The position numbers were made by a program, and so were the translations under genes. A stretch of DNA of 23,326 nucleotides. It comes from Cytophagales bacterium. GTDB lineage: Bacteria > Bacteroidota > Bacteroidia > Cytophagales > Cyclobacteriaceae. The stretch spans positions 1 to 23,326 of the forward strand of contig DNTA01000067.1 in NCBI GenBank assembly GCA_003500135.1, in the 5' to 3' direction. Shown one piece after another: positions 7,271 to 14,153 of this stretch. Under the pieces are notes generated by a model. That model searched no databases. It had not been told where the DNA came from and was given only the letters and a program-made list of their open reading frames with translations. Each line of letters begins with the position of its first letter. Positions within the stretch are counted from its first letter, which is position 1.

Positions 7271-7990
7271 TTAAGAGTTAGCTAATAGGGTTTTCCAGGT
7301 ATTTGGCCCCACAATTCCATCGGCTACAAGATTGGAGTCCTTCTGAAATCGCCTGATGGCAGAAACGCTCTTTACTCCTATGATCCCGTCGATCTTGCCA
7401 TGATAGTAGCCGAGCGCTTTCAGCCTTTTTTGAATTTCCTCTCTTGTTTTTTCTACTTTCTTACTCTTGGGTTCAGTGGAAATGTCATTTCTCCATTTTT
7501 CGAGCCATTCTGTTGCTATAAACCCAGGACAGGCCGGTTTACCATAATGGTAGTGACCGTATACCTCCTGATTTGTGAGTTGCAAAGCCTCTTGCAGATG
7601 CTTTACCAAAAATTCCATCGCTTTTAGTTGTGCTTCGTTAGGCCCTTTGGAACCCATATCATAACCCGGTCCGTTGAAGTTGCCCACCAGCATAATGCCT
7701 ACACTTACTTCGTTTTGGCCTTTACAATGCCAGGTAATGTCGCTGAGTTCATTTACCTGCAGGATTTCACCACTTTCTTCTATACCATAATGATAACAAA
7801 AATGCGGACAGCCCCTGCTGGAGATATGATTGTTTGGCCCGGGGGTTATATGATATTGATTGACCCCGGCAATGTCACTGGTACCTAATTCCTGATGAAG
7901 GATAATTTTTCTGACTGAACTTACCGGCCTCTTTCTCCAAAGCCGGGTAGGATGCCAGGGCAGTTCCTGGATTTTATTGACAATTTGCAT
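7271..7990 (-). CDS. N-acetylmuramoyl-L-alanine amidase with C-terminal peptidoglycan-binding domain, endolysin-like
   Basis: The product is 239 residues. Residues about 28-165 form an Amidase_2/PGRP domain that cleaves the amide bond between N-acetylmuramic acid and the stem peptide. Zinc ligands are likely His32 (in IILHQELGT), His146 (in YGHYHYGK) and Cys154 (in PACPGF), with the usual eight-residue spacing between the last two. Residues about 183-236 form a PG_binding_1 domain (EEIQKRLKALGYYHGKIDG, then GPNTWKTLL). There is no signal peptide, as in phage endolysins that need a holin to reach the wall. An ATG at 8059 would extend it by 23 residues, but a good -7 box (8039-8046) lies inside that extension, so the ATG at 7990 is favoured. 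It heads a five-gene operon with a holin-like protein directly after. Confidence 0.88.
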   Translation of the reverse strand: MQIVNKIQELPWHPTRLWRKRPVSSVRKIILHQELGTSDIAGVNQYHITPGPNNHISSRGCPHFCYHYGIEESGEILQVNELSDITWHCKGQNEVSVGIMLVGNFNGPGYDMGSKGPNEAQLKAMEFLVKHLQEALQLTNQEVYGHYHYGKPACPGFIATEWLEKWRNDISTEPKSKKVEKTREEIQKRLKALGYYHGKIDGIIGVKSVSAIRRFQKDSNLVADGIVGPNTWKTLLANS

Positions 7991-8038
7991 TTTGTGTTGG
8001 GTAGTTTGATCTGATGTAATATTACTAATTTTTATGAT

Positions 8039-8070
8039 CAAATGTAACCACGATGCCATACATATGGAAA
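8039..8070 (-). promoter_or_regulatory. Bacteroidota-type promoter for the amidase operon
   Basis: On the minus strand TACATTTG (8046-8039) matches the -7 consensus TAnnTTTG exactly. A TTTC at 8070-8067, 20 bp upstream, is a 3-of-4 match to the -33 element. Transcription would begin near 8032, giving a leader of about 40 nt to the ATG at 7990. No experimental support. Confidence 0.5.
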
Positions 8071-8187
8071 ATAGTTACCAGAAAGTACCATAAAAGAAAA
8101 ATGACAATTATGTCAGCCAGGTGATTGAATAATCGTATATATAAATAAACACTAACACAATTCACATCATGTTATTAACCTAAAAAC

Positions 8188-8193
8188 GGAGGA
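8188..8193 (+). promoter_or_regulatory. Strong Shine-Dalgarno site of the YbaK-type gene
   Basis: GGAGGA sits 4 nt before the ATG at 8198. Strong sites like this are rare in this window (the DoxX gene has the other clear one), and it fixes the start of the deacylase gene. Confidence 0.7.
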
Positions 8194-8197
8194 TACT

Positions 8198-8671
8198 ATG
8201 GCTAACAAGAAACTTATTGAATTCCTGCAGAAGAACAGGACCAATTATGAATTGATCCCTCATATGGAAACACATACTGCTTTGCAGACTGCGGCGGCCA
8301 CGCACATACCAGGTAAAGAAATTGCCAAGACAGTGATATTCAGAAAAGACGGCGACCTTGCCATGGCGGTTTTACCAGCCTCATACCTGATCGATTTCAA
8401 CAAATTGAAAAAAGTTATCGGATGCAGCAATTGCGAACTGGTAACCGAACAGGAGTTCAAAGACCTCTTTCCTGAATGTGAAACCGGCGCAATGCCACCA
8501 TTTGGCAACTTATGGAATATGGAAACTTTTGTATCGGAAAGCCTGACAGGTGACGTTTATATCGCATTTAATGCAGGTAATCACAGGGAGGCCATCAAAA
8601 TGACTTATATGGATTTTGCCGGCCTGGTAAACCCCATTGTACTCCAGTTTTCTGAGAAGTTGTATTCCTAA
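8198..8671 (+). CDS. YbaK/EbsC-type aminoacyl-tRNA deacylase
   Basis: The protein is a 157-residue single YbaK domain. The family hydrolyses mischarged aminoacyl-tRNA (Ala or Cys on tRNA-Pro) or related products. Visible signatures are the Lys-containing strand GKEIAKTVIFRKDG (39-52), with Lys44 at the position of the conserved catalytic Lys, and the GAMPPFG loop (97-103). A late strand, YIAFNAGNHREAIKMTY (121-137), matches the usual G-x-H/R-x-x-x-K/I pattern. The conserved core is complete for a free-standing editing protein. Its amino-acid specificity cannot be read from the sequence. It is a monocistronic gene between divergent promoters and a bidirectional terminator. Confidence 0.88.
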   Translation: MANKKLIEFLQKNRTNYELIPHMETHTALQTAAATHIPGKEIAKTVIFRKDGDLAMAVLPASYLIDFNKLKKVIGCSNCELVTEQEFKDLFPECETGAMPPFGNLWNMETFVSESLTGDVYIAFNAGNHREAIKMTYMDFAGLVNPIVLQFSEKLYS

Positions 8672-8687
8672 TGTGCTGTGACATAAA

Positions 8688-8713
8688 AAAAGGCTGGCAA
8701 AAACCGGCCTTTT
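8688..8713. terminator. Bidirectional terminator between YbaK-type and helical-repeat genes
   Basis: A 10-bp stem (AAAAGGCTGG 8688-8697 with CCGGCCTTTT 8704-8713, one G-U pair) has a 6-nt loop and T-rich ends on both strands. It lies between two convergent genes (stop at 8671 and stop at 8731), so it can end both transcripts. Confidence 0.85.
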
Positions 8714-8730
8714 CTTTATAACTGTTTTGA

Positions 8731-10242
8731 TTAATCCCAGGAACTTGCCCGCTCGAGTTTGATCATGTTCATCATTTGCTCCCACAGGAATTCATAGGAT
8801 ATGATCTCCATCTCGTTGTACGTATCTTCCAATACCTCAGCTTCATTGAGCTTATTGATCAGATATTTGCTTCGCGACAATATCTTGCGGTAATTCAGAT
8901 CGTTCTCCACCACAATATTGAGTAGCTTATAAATAGTTCTCGTGCGATAACTGAAGTTTTCTTTAAAGTGATTTGCCATATATTTCTTCAGCTCATCTCT
9001 ACGAATAGCAATTTCATCCATATCACCTTGTTCTACATAGTAAATAAACTGCAGTATCAACAAGGCTACATTGTAACCCTCGAGCGATTTATCGTATTCG
9101 GGAACGAAATCGACAAACTTGGCAAAATTGAAATTTCGCATATGGAAATTACTGGCATGTGCAAAATGCAAATAAGCATTGTAGAGTTTCCATTTATTCT
9201 CTACTACTCTATCCAGGGTTATAAAGCGCTTGTTTTCAAATACTTTGCCTATGTATTCCAATGCATCGTCAAATCGCTCACCTTTCATTGCCAACAATAC
9301 CTGTAGCTCCTTCAGATCAAACCACTCATTTTGGCTTTCATTTACAAATTCTTCATACTGATTGGCAGCTTCAAGCCCTTCATTGATCCTGTTCAGCTTA
9401 AGCAAGGCATACACTTTTGCATGTTGTACATTGCTGATGTCCAGGCGTTGCTCATTGATTTCGTACCTTTCCACTTTTCCGGAAAGAACATCATTAAGAA
9501 AATCCAATAGTTTTTCGTGCTCTCCCTGAAGCGTCATTACATTCCTTTTTGTTTTGTAGTAAAACTCAAAAAGATTAAATGACTTGAACTGTTTCCACTT
9601 TTTATGAAACCATTCAATGGACTCAATGGCATAATCCATATTTTTCCTTCTCGAATTGACCGATTTTGATAACATCATTTTGATGTAGTAATAGCGCTGC
9701 TTGGCTTCGTCCTCGGCATTGTAAAGCTTTCTTACTTCGTTTAACTCATTTACAGTGTCTTCAAAAACATGAGGTTGATGGTTTTCGCTGTATACCTTAA
9801 CCATTTCTTCCAACGCCTGTACCTTGTAATGGGTGAATTCATAACGAGTTGCAGCAGTGTAAGCCTTAAAAAATAATCCTTTTGCGATCTTCAGCTCACC
9901 GGTAAGCATTAATACCCTGCCCTGATGTAAAAGATGGATACACTCCTGCTCGAGACTTTCCGGTGTTTTTTCGTTGTCATCAGTGAAATCCAAAAAGAAA
10001 ATATGATTGAGCAGCTTTTGCTTCAACCTTGATTTTAACATTCTGTAACGGTCGTCTTCACTTTTACTTCCGTACAATAATTCGGCAGCATCATCATCAG
10101 TACTGACAATACCCTTTCTGATGTGCCTGAAGAATAAGTTCTCTTTACTGGAATTTTCATTTATGCTTTTTAATTCCAATAACGGATACTGTCTTTGTTT
10201 TAATCTTGTGACAATTTTTACTAATCTTTGAAGGTCTTCCAT
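8731..10242 (-). CDS. Helical-repeat (TPR-like) protein of unknown function, 503 aa
   Basis: No named family is recognised. The product has no signal peptide or membrane segment and is nearly all helical. About residues 105-150 and 180-420 show repeating pairs of amphipathic helices with Ala/Gly/Tyr spacing typical of TPR-like arrays (for example LHQGRVLMLTGELKIAKGLF, 104-123). The N-terminus (MEDLQRLVKIVTRLKQRQYP) is basic and could be a separate docking segment; the C-terminus is a helix with LWEQMMNMIKLERASSWD. Proteins of this size and make-up are common in Cytophagales as scaffold-like orphans. A -7 box 123-130 bp upstream (10365-10372) suggests it has its own promoter. Convergent with the YbaK-type gene, it shows no operon partner. 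Confidence 0.72.
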   Translation of the reverse strand: MEDLQRLVKIVTRLKQRQYPLLELKSINENSSKENLFFRHIRKGIVSTDDDAAELLYGSKSEDDRYRMLKSRLKQKLLNHIFFLDFTDDNEKTPESLEQECIHLLHQGRVLMLTGELKIAKGLFFKAYTAATRYEFTHYKVQALEEMVKVYSENHQPHVFEDTVNELNEVRKLYNAEDEAKQRYYYIKMMLSKSVNSRRKNMDYAIESIEWFHKKWKQFKSFNLFEFYYKTKRNVMTLQGEHEKLLDFLNDVLSGKVERYEINEQRLDISNVQHAKVYALLKLNRINEGLEAANQYEEFVNESQNEWFDLKELQVLLAMKGERFDDALEYIGKVFENKRFITLDRVVENKWKLYNAYLHFAHASNFHMRNFNFAKFVDFVPEYDKSLEGYNVALLILQFIYYVEQGDMDEIAIRRDELKKYMANHFKENFSYRTRTIYKLLNIVVENDLNYRKILSRSKYLINKLNEAEVLEDTYNEMEIISYEFLWEQMMNMIKLERASSWD

Positions 10243-10741
10243 GTTGCTAGAATAAGAAAATAAAATAATGTCCCCTAAAATATTTATACCATATTTAACC
10301 TTGCCCTGAAAACGGAATTGCCAGAAGCACAGCGATAATAATAATTTATTTATTACATTCTTTGCAAAGTTATTTACCAGCGCTGCCTGAAAATTCTAGA
10401 ACCAAACTTACTGATATTTGAAAATAATTACTAATTATTATCTAATGATTTCATATGAATTTTGAAATTTTTTACGCTTTCATACTAACAGCCAATGTAA
10501 AAACATGCTTGATGCGGGAATTAAACATGTATAGAAAGAGAATTCGTGTGAGACTGAAATTTGATATGGTAAACAAACGCCAAGTTTATTGAAAATAATA
10601 ATCTGATATACTCCGAATTTTATTCATTTAACAGTAATAATCCACTTTTCCTATGCTTTATTATTATCACCCGATTTTCATTAATATTTAAAAGCTTAAG
10701 TCTGTTCCTGTAACCCCTTACCAATCAGCGAATTAATTGAA
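10243..10741. other. AT-rich intergenic stretch of about 500 bp
   Basis: No gene is supported here. It holds the probable promoter of the helical-repeat gene (10365-10372) and a 45-codon plus-strand frame (10455-10592). That frame encodes a Lys/Arg-rich peptide starting MNFEIFYAFILTANV, has no clear ribosome-binding site or terminator, and I regard it as doubtful. A weak AT hairpin (ATTTCA/TGAAAT near 10450-10470) is the only structure seen. The stretch is clearly more AT-rich than its flanks. Confidence 0.5.
10365..10372 (-). promoter_or_regulatory. -7 promoter box of the helical-repeat gene
   Basis: On the minus strand the bases read TAACTTTG, an exact TAnnTTTG match, with a T-rich TTTTC about 20 bp further upstream as a possible -33 element. 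The leader would be about 115 nt. Confidence 0.4.
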
Positions 10742-12715
10742 CTAAAGATTCAACCGGGCCTGTATTCTTATCACATGGCTTTTATTACCATTTATGGCTT
10801 CATAACCGGAACCTACTTCGTTGACATCCTGATAATTGAACATCTGAAGCTTTAACCCGAAATAAATTGAGTTATTCAATTTGTACCTCAACATAAAGGC
10901 ATGTCGATTGCCTCTGTTTTGAAACATCGGCACATTAAAAAAGTACAATAAATCATTTTCATATAAATACATTCTGACGTCGTATTCATCTACATCAAAA
11001 ATCGCCACCCGATAATAGACGGTATACTTGCCTTTTTTATACTCAATATCCTGTGCCAACAGCTTTCCCATTTGACTGGATAATGCATGAAGGCCCCAAA
11101 ATGAAGTGAGGCGCAATCCTGTTAAAGGAACATATCGGGCTGAAGTCATTATTTGCCAACGGTTTCTTGCTTCAGGTATTTTTAACCTGCCATTCTCGTT
11201 CAACTGGTAGTCGGTTTCATAATATCTCCTGTAGCGGCACTTCAACTCTAAATTTTTTGAAGGCGTGTAGGTGATATTAAAACCATATATTTGTTGCCAA
11301 ACAGGCTTTTCCAAACCAAATCGGGGCTCTAAATTACGATGGGCATCCACAAAACCACTCAATTTCAACAATTGACTTGTTTGCATCACTAACCCCCAAT
11401 AAAATCCCTGTTCATTTTGATTCCCGCTAAACCTACCAAAAGCATTGCTGTTGGGAGCATAATACCCGGGTTGATAATGTCGCAGGCCTAAAATGGTCTG
11501 TATACCCTCCTCCAAATGAAATAAAGACCCCACATTGATTGCTAAACGGTTTTTAAAATCCCGGGCCACCTCGCCGAATGCGTACCACCTCTTACCGCTG
11601 TATTGAAAGAACAAACTGGATGCATGATAGGTATTGCCCGTGTCAAGCATTGTAAGTGGTAAAGTAAACTGTCCTGCCAGCATATTTAAACCTACATGCC
11701 AGGGGCCTCGTTCAAATGACGTGCTGATACCTACCTGGTCATGTCTCGCTGAAAACCGGTTATTAAGGTCTGTTTCCGTTCGAAAATAATCACTGGTTCT
11801 GATAGCATTTAGATAGTAAGCTGAATCCGGGGCCGAATGAACCGTGCCAGATACCAGCCTGGAAGATGATAATACATTAAATCTCCAATTTTTTCTTCCA
11901 AATGACGCTCCCAAGCCTCTGAAATGATTTAAAGCGGCATTTGCACTTCTGTAAGGCCTCAGTGAATTTTGTTGGAGTTTATTGTAGACCAGGTATTCGG
12001 GGTGTCTGGTATTGAAAAAAGAAGATCCAAATACAAGGCCCTGCCCGTTTTGATAACGGTAACTCCCCAGGATGACACGGTTGAATTTCCACAAATTTTT
12101 TAAATCAACATATAAACCCACGTACTCGGAACCAAAATATTGTTTTTCAGGCTGCCATAGAAAAGGCTCACCACTATCTTTTTCCAATATCAAACCTATT
12201 TCAGTATTTTCAGACAGTAAACCCCGGTAACGTAATAGCCAGTTGACCGGACTGCCCATATACGGTATCCGGTTGACCGATTCCTGGAACTTATAGCCCC
12301 TCCTTTGCTCCAATGTCTGGCTGTACCGCATCAATAACCGGTGATGTGTTCCTTTATTTTTCAACCTTTCTACTTCATCAAAACTAAGCCGGGATTCCAA
12401 TTGTCGCCATATTGACTCGTTGATGCCGGGGATTGTACTCAGTTCAAATACGCTTCTTATGGTTTTGTATCTTCTTTTGTAGTGCATTATGGCGCTTACC
12501 TGATCTGGCGTAAACAAACCCAACTCCATCCAATCTGTTGAGTCCGCCTGGTTCACTTCAAACTGGTTGACCGGTAGATCTTCCCATGGCTGGAGGTCCA
12601 TATTTCCACTGCCCGCATCCCAGGAAATTTCCTGAAGCGCCTCCTGCGTATTCTGACTAAACACATTTGTATTTGCCGCTATGAGAAATAGCAAAAACAC
12701 TACCTTACTTTTCAT
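10742..12715 (-). CDS. Secreted HhH-domain protein with predicted outer-membrane beta-barrel
   Basis: The product is 657 residues. A signal peptide (1-21, MKSKVVFLLFLIAANTNVFS) is followed by a ComEA-like helix-hairpin-helix region at about 54-110. Its first hairpin is degenerate (NQADSTDWMELGLF) and the second is better kept (VFELSTIPGINESIWRQL). The remaining 500-odd residues are rich in alternating aromatic/polar strands (for example YVGLYVDLKNLW), as in outer-membrane beta-barrels, and end in a strand (IRIQARLNL). The HhH fold is known for DNA binding in ComEA; here its use is unknown. The frame reaches a much earlier ATG at 12856 inside the preceding gene, but the signal peptide begins at 12715, which I take as the start. 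This gives an 11-bp overlap with the upstream PorV/PorQ-like gene, implying translational coupling. Confidence 0.82.
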   Translation of the reverse strand: MKSKVVFLLFLIAANTNVFSQNTQEALQEISWDAGSGNMDLQPWEDLPVNQFEVNQADSTDWMELGLFTPDQVSAIMHYKRRYKTIRSVFELSTIPGINESIWRQLESRLSFDEVERLKNKGTHHRLLMRYSQTLEQRRGYKFQESVNRIPYMGSPVNWLLRYRGLLSENTEIGLILEKDSGEPFLWQPEKQYFGSEYVGLYVDLKNLWKFNRVILGSYRYQNGQGLVFGSSFFNTRHPEYLVYNKLQQNSLRPYRSANAALNHFRGLGASFGRKNWRFNVLSSSRLVSGTVHSAPDSAYYLNAIRTSDYFRTETDLNNRFSARHDQVGISTSFERGPWHVGLNMLAGQFTLPLTMLDTGNTYHASSLFFQYSGKRWYAFGEVARDFKNRLAINVGSLFHLEEGIQTILGLRHYQPGYYAPNSNAFGRFSGNQNEQGFYWGLVMQTSQLLKLSGFVDAHRNLEPRFGLEKPVWQQIYGFNITYTPSKNLELKCRYRRYYETDYQLNENGRLKIPEARNRWQIMTSARYVPLTGLRLTSFWGLHALSSQMGKLLAQDIEYKKGKYTVYYRVAIFDVDEYDVRMYLYENDLLYFFNVPMFQNRGNRHAFMLRYKLNNSIYFGLKLQMFNYQDVNEVGSGYEAINGNKSHVIRIQARLNL

Positions 12716-13535
12716 ATCGCAGCCAGTTAAACAACAATCCCAATTGATGGCTGAAACCAAAAAACGACTGATAAGCAAATGCATAATCAATTTCAAAATG
12801 GCGCTTTCCAAAGCCAATTCCTCCAAATAATTGCTGCCTTTCCAGCTGATATCCACCTCGCATTTTCCATGATTCCACCGGCTGATACTCCATTGCGAAA
12901 CCCGCCTGCATTTCAGATATAGTAGCCTGCTCGATCTCGAAAAGAATATTTAGCTCTTCAACCGGCCGGTACGAAAGGCCGATCTCAAGTGATAAAGGAA
13001 GGTTGGCCTCCGGAAATTCTGCTATTTTTGTTTGATTGAGATTGCTTATGTGCATTCCGATGTTAAGCCGATCGCTCAGTTCTGCCAAGCCGCCGATATC
13101 GACCATCCAAAAAAACCGGGATTCAAAACCCTCTACACTGATCTGACTGAAATGTGTGTTTACACCCAGGCTAAATCGCCCTGCCTTATGCGCTACACTT
13201 AGCGCTACTTTTCGTTCGCTGCTTATTTCGTCGCCAAACCCGTAAACCGAAACACCTATGGCCGTACTTCGAATAGGCTTGATCAGACCCACTGCGTAGC
13301 GGTCAAAGCCTGTCACCTGTTCATACCGCTGATAGCCGGCCATTATATAGGTATTTTCTATGCCTGTGATACCTGCAACATTATTGAAAAGCGACCATGG
13401 ACCATTCATTGCGACATCAGCAAAAGCCAGGGACTGCCGCCTGGCGCCAAATTCGTAAAAACCAAATTGAGCTTGGGAAGAAGTAAAACAAAAGGACACC
13501 AGCGCAATTAAAAGGATTACCCTCATAGTCTTCAT
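12705..13535 (-). CDS. PorV/PorQ-like outer-membrane protein
   Basis: The 276-residue protein has a signal peptide (about 1-22, ending SSQAQ). The mature N-terminus has the PorV/PorQ-type opening: GARRQSLAFADVAMNGPWSLFNNVAG (30-55), an Asn-rich turn as in the FadL/PorV family. The rest is a set of alternating strands (AVGLIKPIRSTAIGVSVYGF and others) ending IGFGKRHFEIDYAFAYQSFF, typical of a small beta-barrel. PorV and PorQ work in the type IX secretion system, as shuttle or attachment factors; whether this paralogue does is not known. Its last four codons overlap the HhH/beta-barrel gene by 11 bp. The ATG at 13535 is used; a second ATG at 13526 is possible. The terminator of DoxX lies just upstream. 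Confidence 0.75.
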   Translation of the reverse strand: MKTMRVILLIALVSFCFTSSQAQFGFYEFGARRQSLAFADVAMNGPWSLFNNVAGITGIENTYIMAGYQRYEQVTGFDRYAVGLIKPIRSTAIGVSVYGFGDEISSERKVALSVAHKAGRFSLGVNTHFSQISVEGFESRFFWMVDIGGLAELSDRLNIGMHISNLNQTKIAEFPEANLPLSLEIGLSYRPVEELNILFEIEQATISEMQAGFAMEYQPVESWKMRGGYQLERQQLFGGIGFGKRHFEIDYAFAYQSFFGFSHQLGLLFNWLRYEK

Positions 13536-13551
13536 TATTTGCGGTAATTAA

Positions 13552-13587
13552 AAAAAGCTACCCTAAGATAATCAGAAGTAGCTTTTT
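13552..13587 (-). terminator. Terminator of the DoxX gene
   Basis: A perfect 10-bp stem (AAAAAGCTAC 13552-13561 with GTAGCTTTTT 13578-13587) with a 16-nt loop is followed on the minus strand by Ts. It lies 25 bp after the DoxX stop and before the PorV/PorQ-like gene, so the two genes are separate units. Confidence 0.8.
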
Positions 13588-13611
13588 GTCAAAATAATCA
13601 GGTGTTAAAAA

Positions 13612-14061
13612 TTAGTGGCTATGCTGAATTTTTTTACTCCTATTCAAAAAATGGTCAACAGAATATGGCCCTGAACCATAAATAAGCATGACTACAAGGA
13701 TCAAAACCATAAAAATAGAAAAGGTATATTCGTTGTATACCGAATATAAGCCATACTTAACATCCGGATTGAGCAGCACCCCAATAAAAACAGGAAGCTG
13801 AAAAATGATGGCCAGCCTGGTCAACAGTCCGAGGGTGATCAGTATGCCTCCTGCCAATAAGGTAAAAGCAACATGATGTTCCAGTATCATTGCCAGGCCT
13901 CCCACCCGGCTATTATCAATGATTTCATTGAGCGATGATCCGTCGCTTACAAACATTACGCCCTTGTAGAAGATGAGGATACCAAGCATTACGCGAACGA
14001 GATCAAAAACAAAAGGATGGTGGAGCATCCTGTAATTTTTCAGGTTATTGAATAGTCCCAT
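13612..14061 (-). CDS. DoxX family membrane protein
   Basis: The 149-residue product has four membrane segments (about 20-38, 56-78, 82-100 and 115-132) in the DoxX arrangement. The first contains VRVMLGILIFYKGVMFV and the third is preceded by LGLLTRLA, both typical. DoxX proteins are quinone-linked or of unclear role in the inner membrane. A strong Shine-Dalgarno, AAGGAGGA, lies before the ATG at 14061, one of the few in this window. It is transcribed divergently from the helicase gene and ends at its own terminator. Confidence 0.8.
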   Translation of the reverse strand: MGLFNNLKNYRMLHHPFVFDLVRVMLGILIFYKGVMFVSDGSSLNEIIDNSRVGGLAMILEHHVAFTLLAGGILITLGLLTRLAIIFQLPVFIGVLLNPDVKYGLYSVYNEYTFSIFMVLILVVMLIYGSGPYSVDHFLNRSKKIQHSH

Positions 14062-14135
14062 AAATCCTCCTTTTTGTTAAGGCCTTCATTTATAAAAACA
14101 AATTAAGACAAACAAAAGTGCCACTTTTTTCTTTG

Positions 14136-14143
14136 TAGCTTTG
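14136..14143 (+). promoter_or_regulatory. -7 promoter box of the Lhr-type helicase gene
   Basis: TAGCTTTG matches TAnnTTTG exactly. No clear -33 box is seen. Transcription would start near 14150, only a few bases before the ATG at 14154, so the mRNA would be nearly leaderless. Confidence 0.5.
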
Positions 14144-14153
14144 GACATTATTC

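Noticed and set aside
10455..10592. 45-codon plus-strand frame as a gene
   Set aside because: No ribosome-binding site, no terminator and no recognisable family; kept only as part of the intergenic note.
12716..12856. 47-residue N-terminal extension of the HhH/beta-barrel gene
   Set aside because: It lies wholly inside the PorV/PorQ-like gene and would bury the clear signal peptide that begins at 12715.
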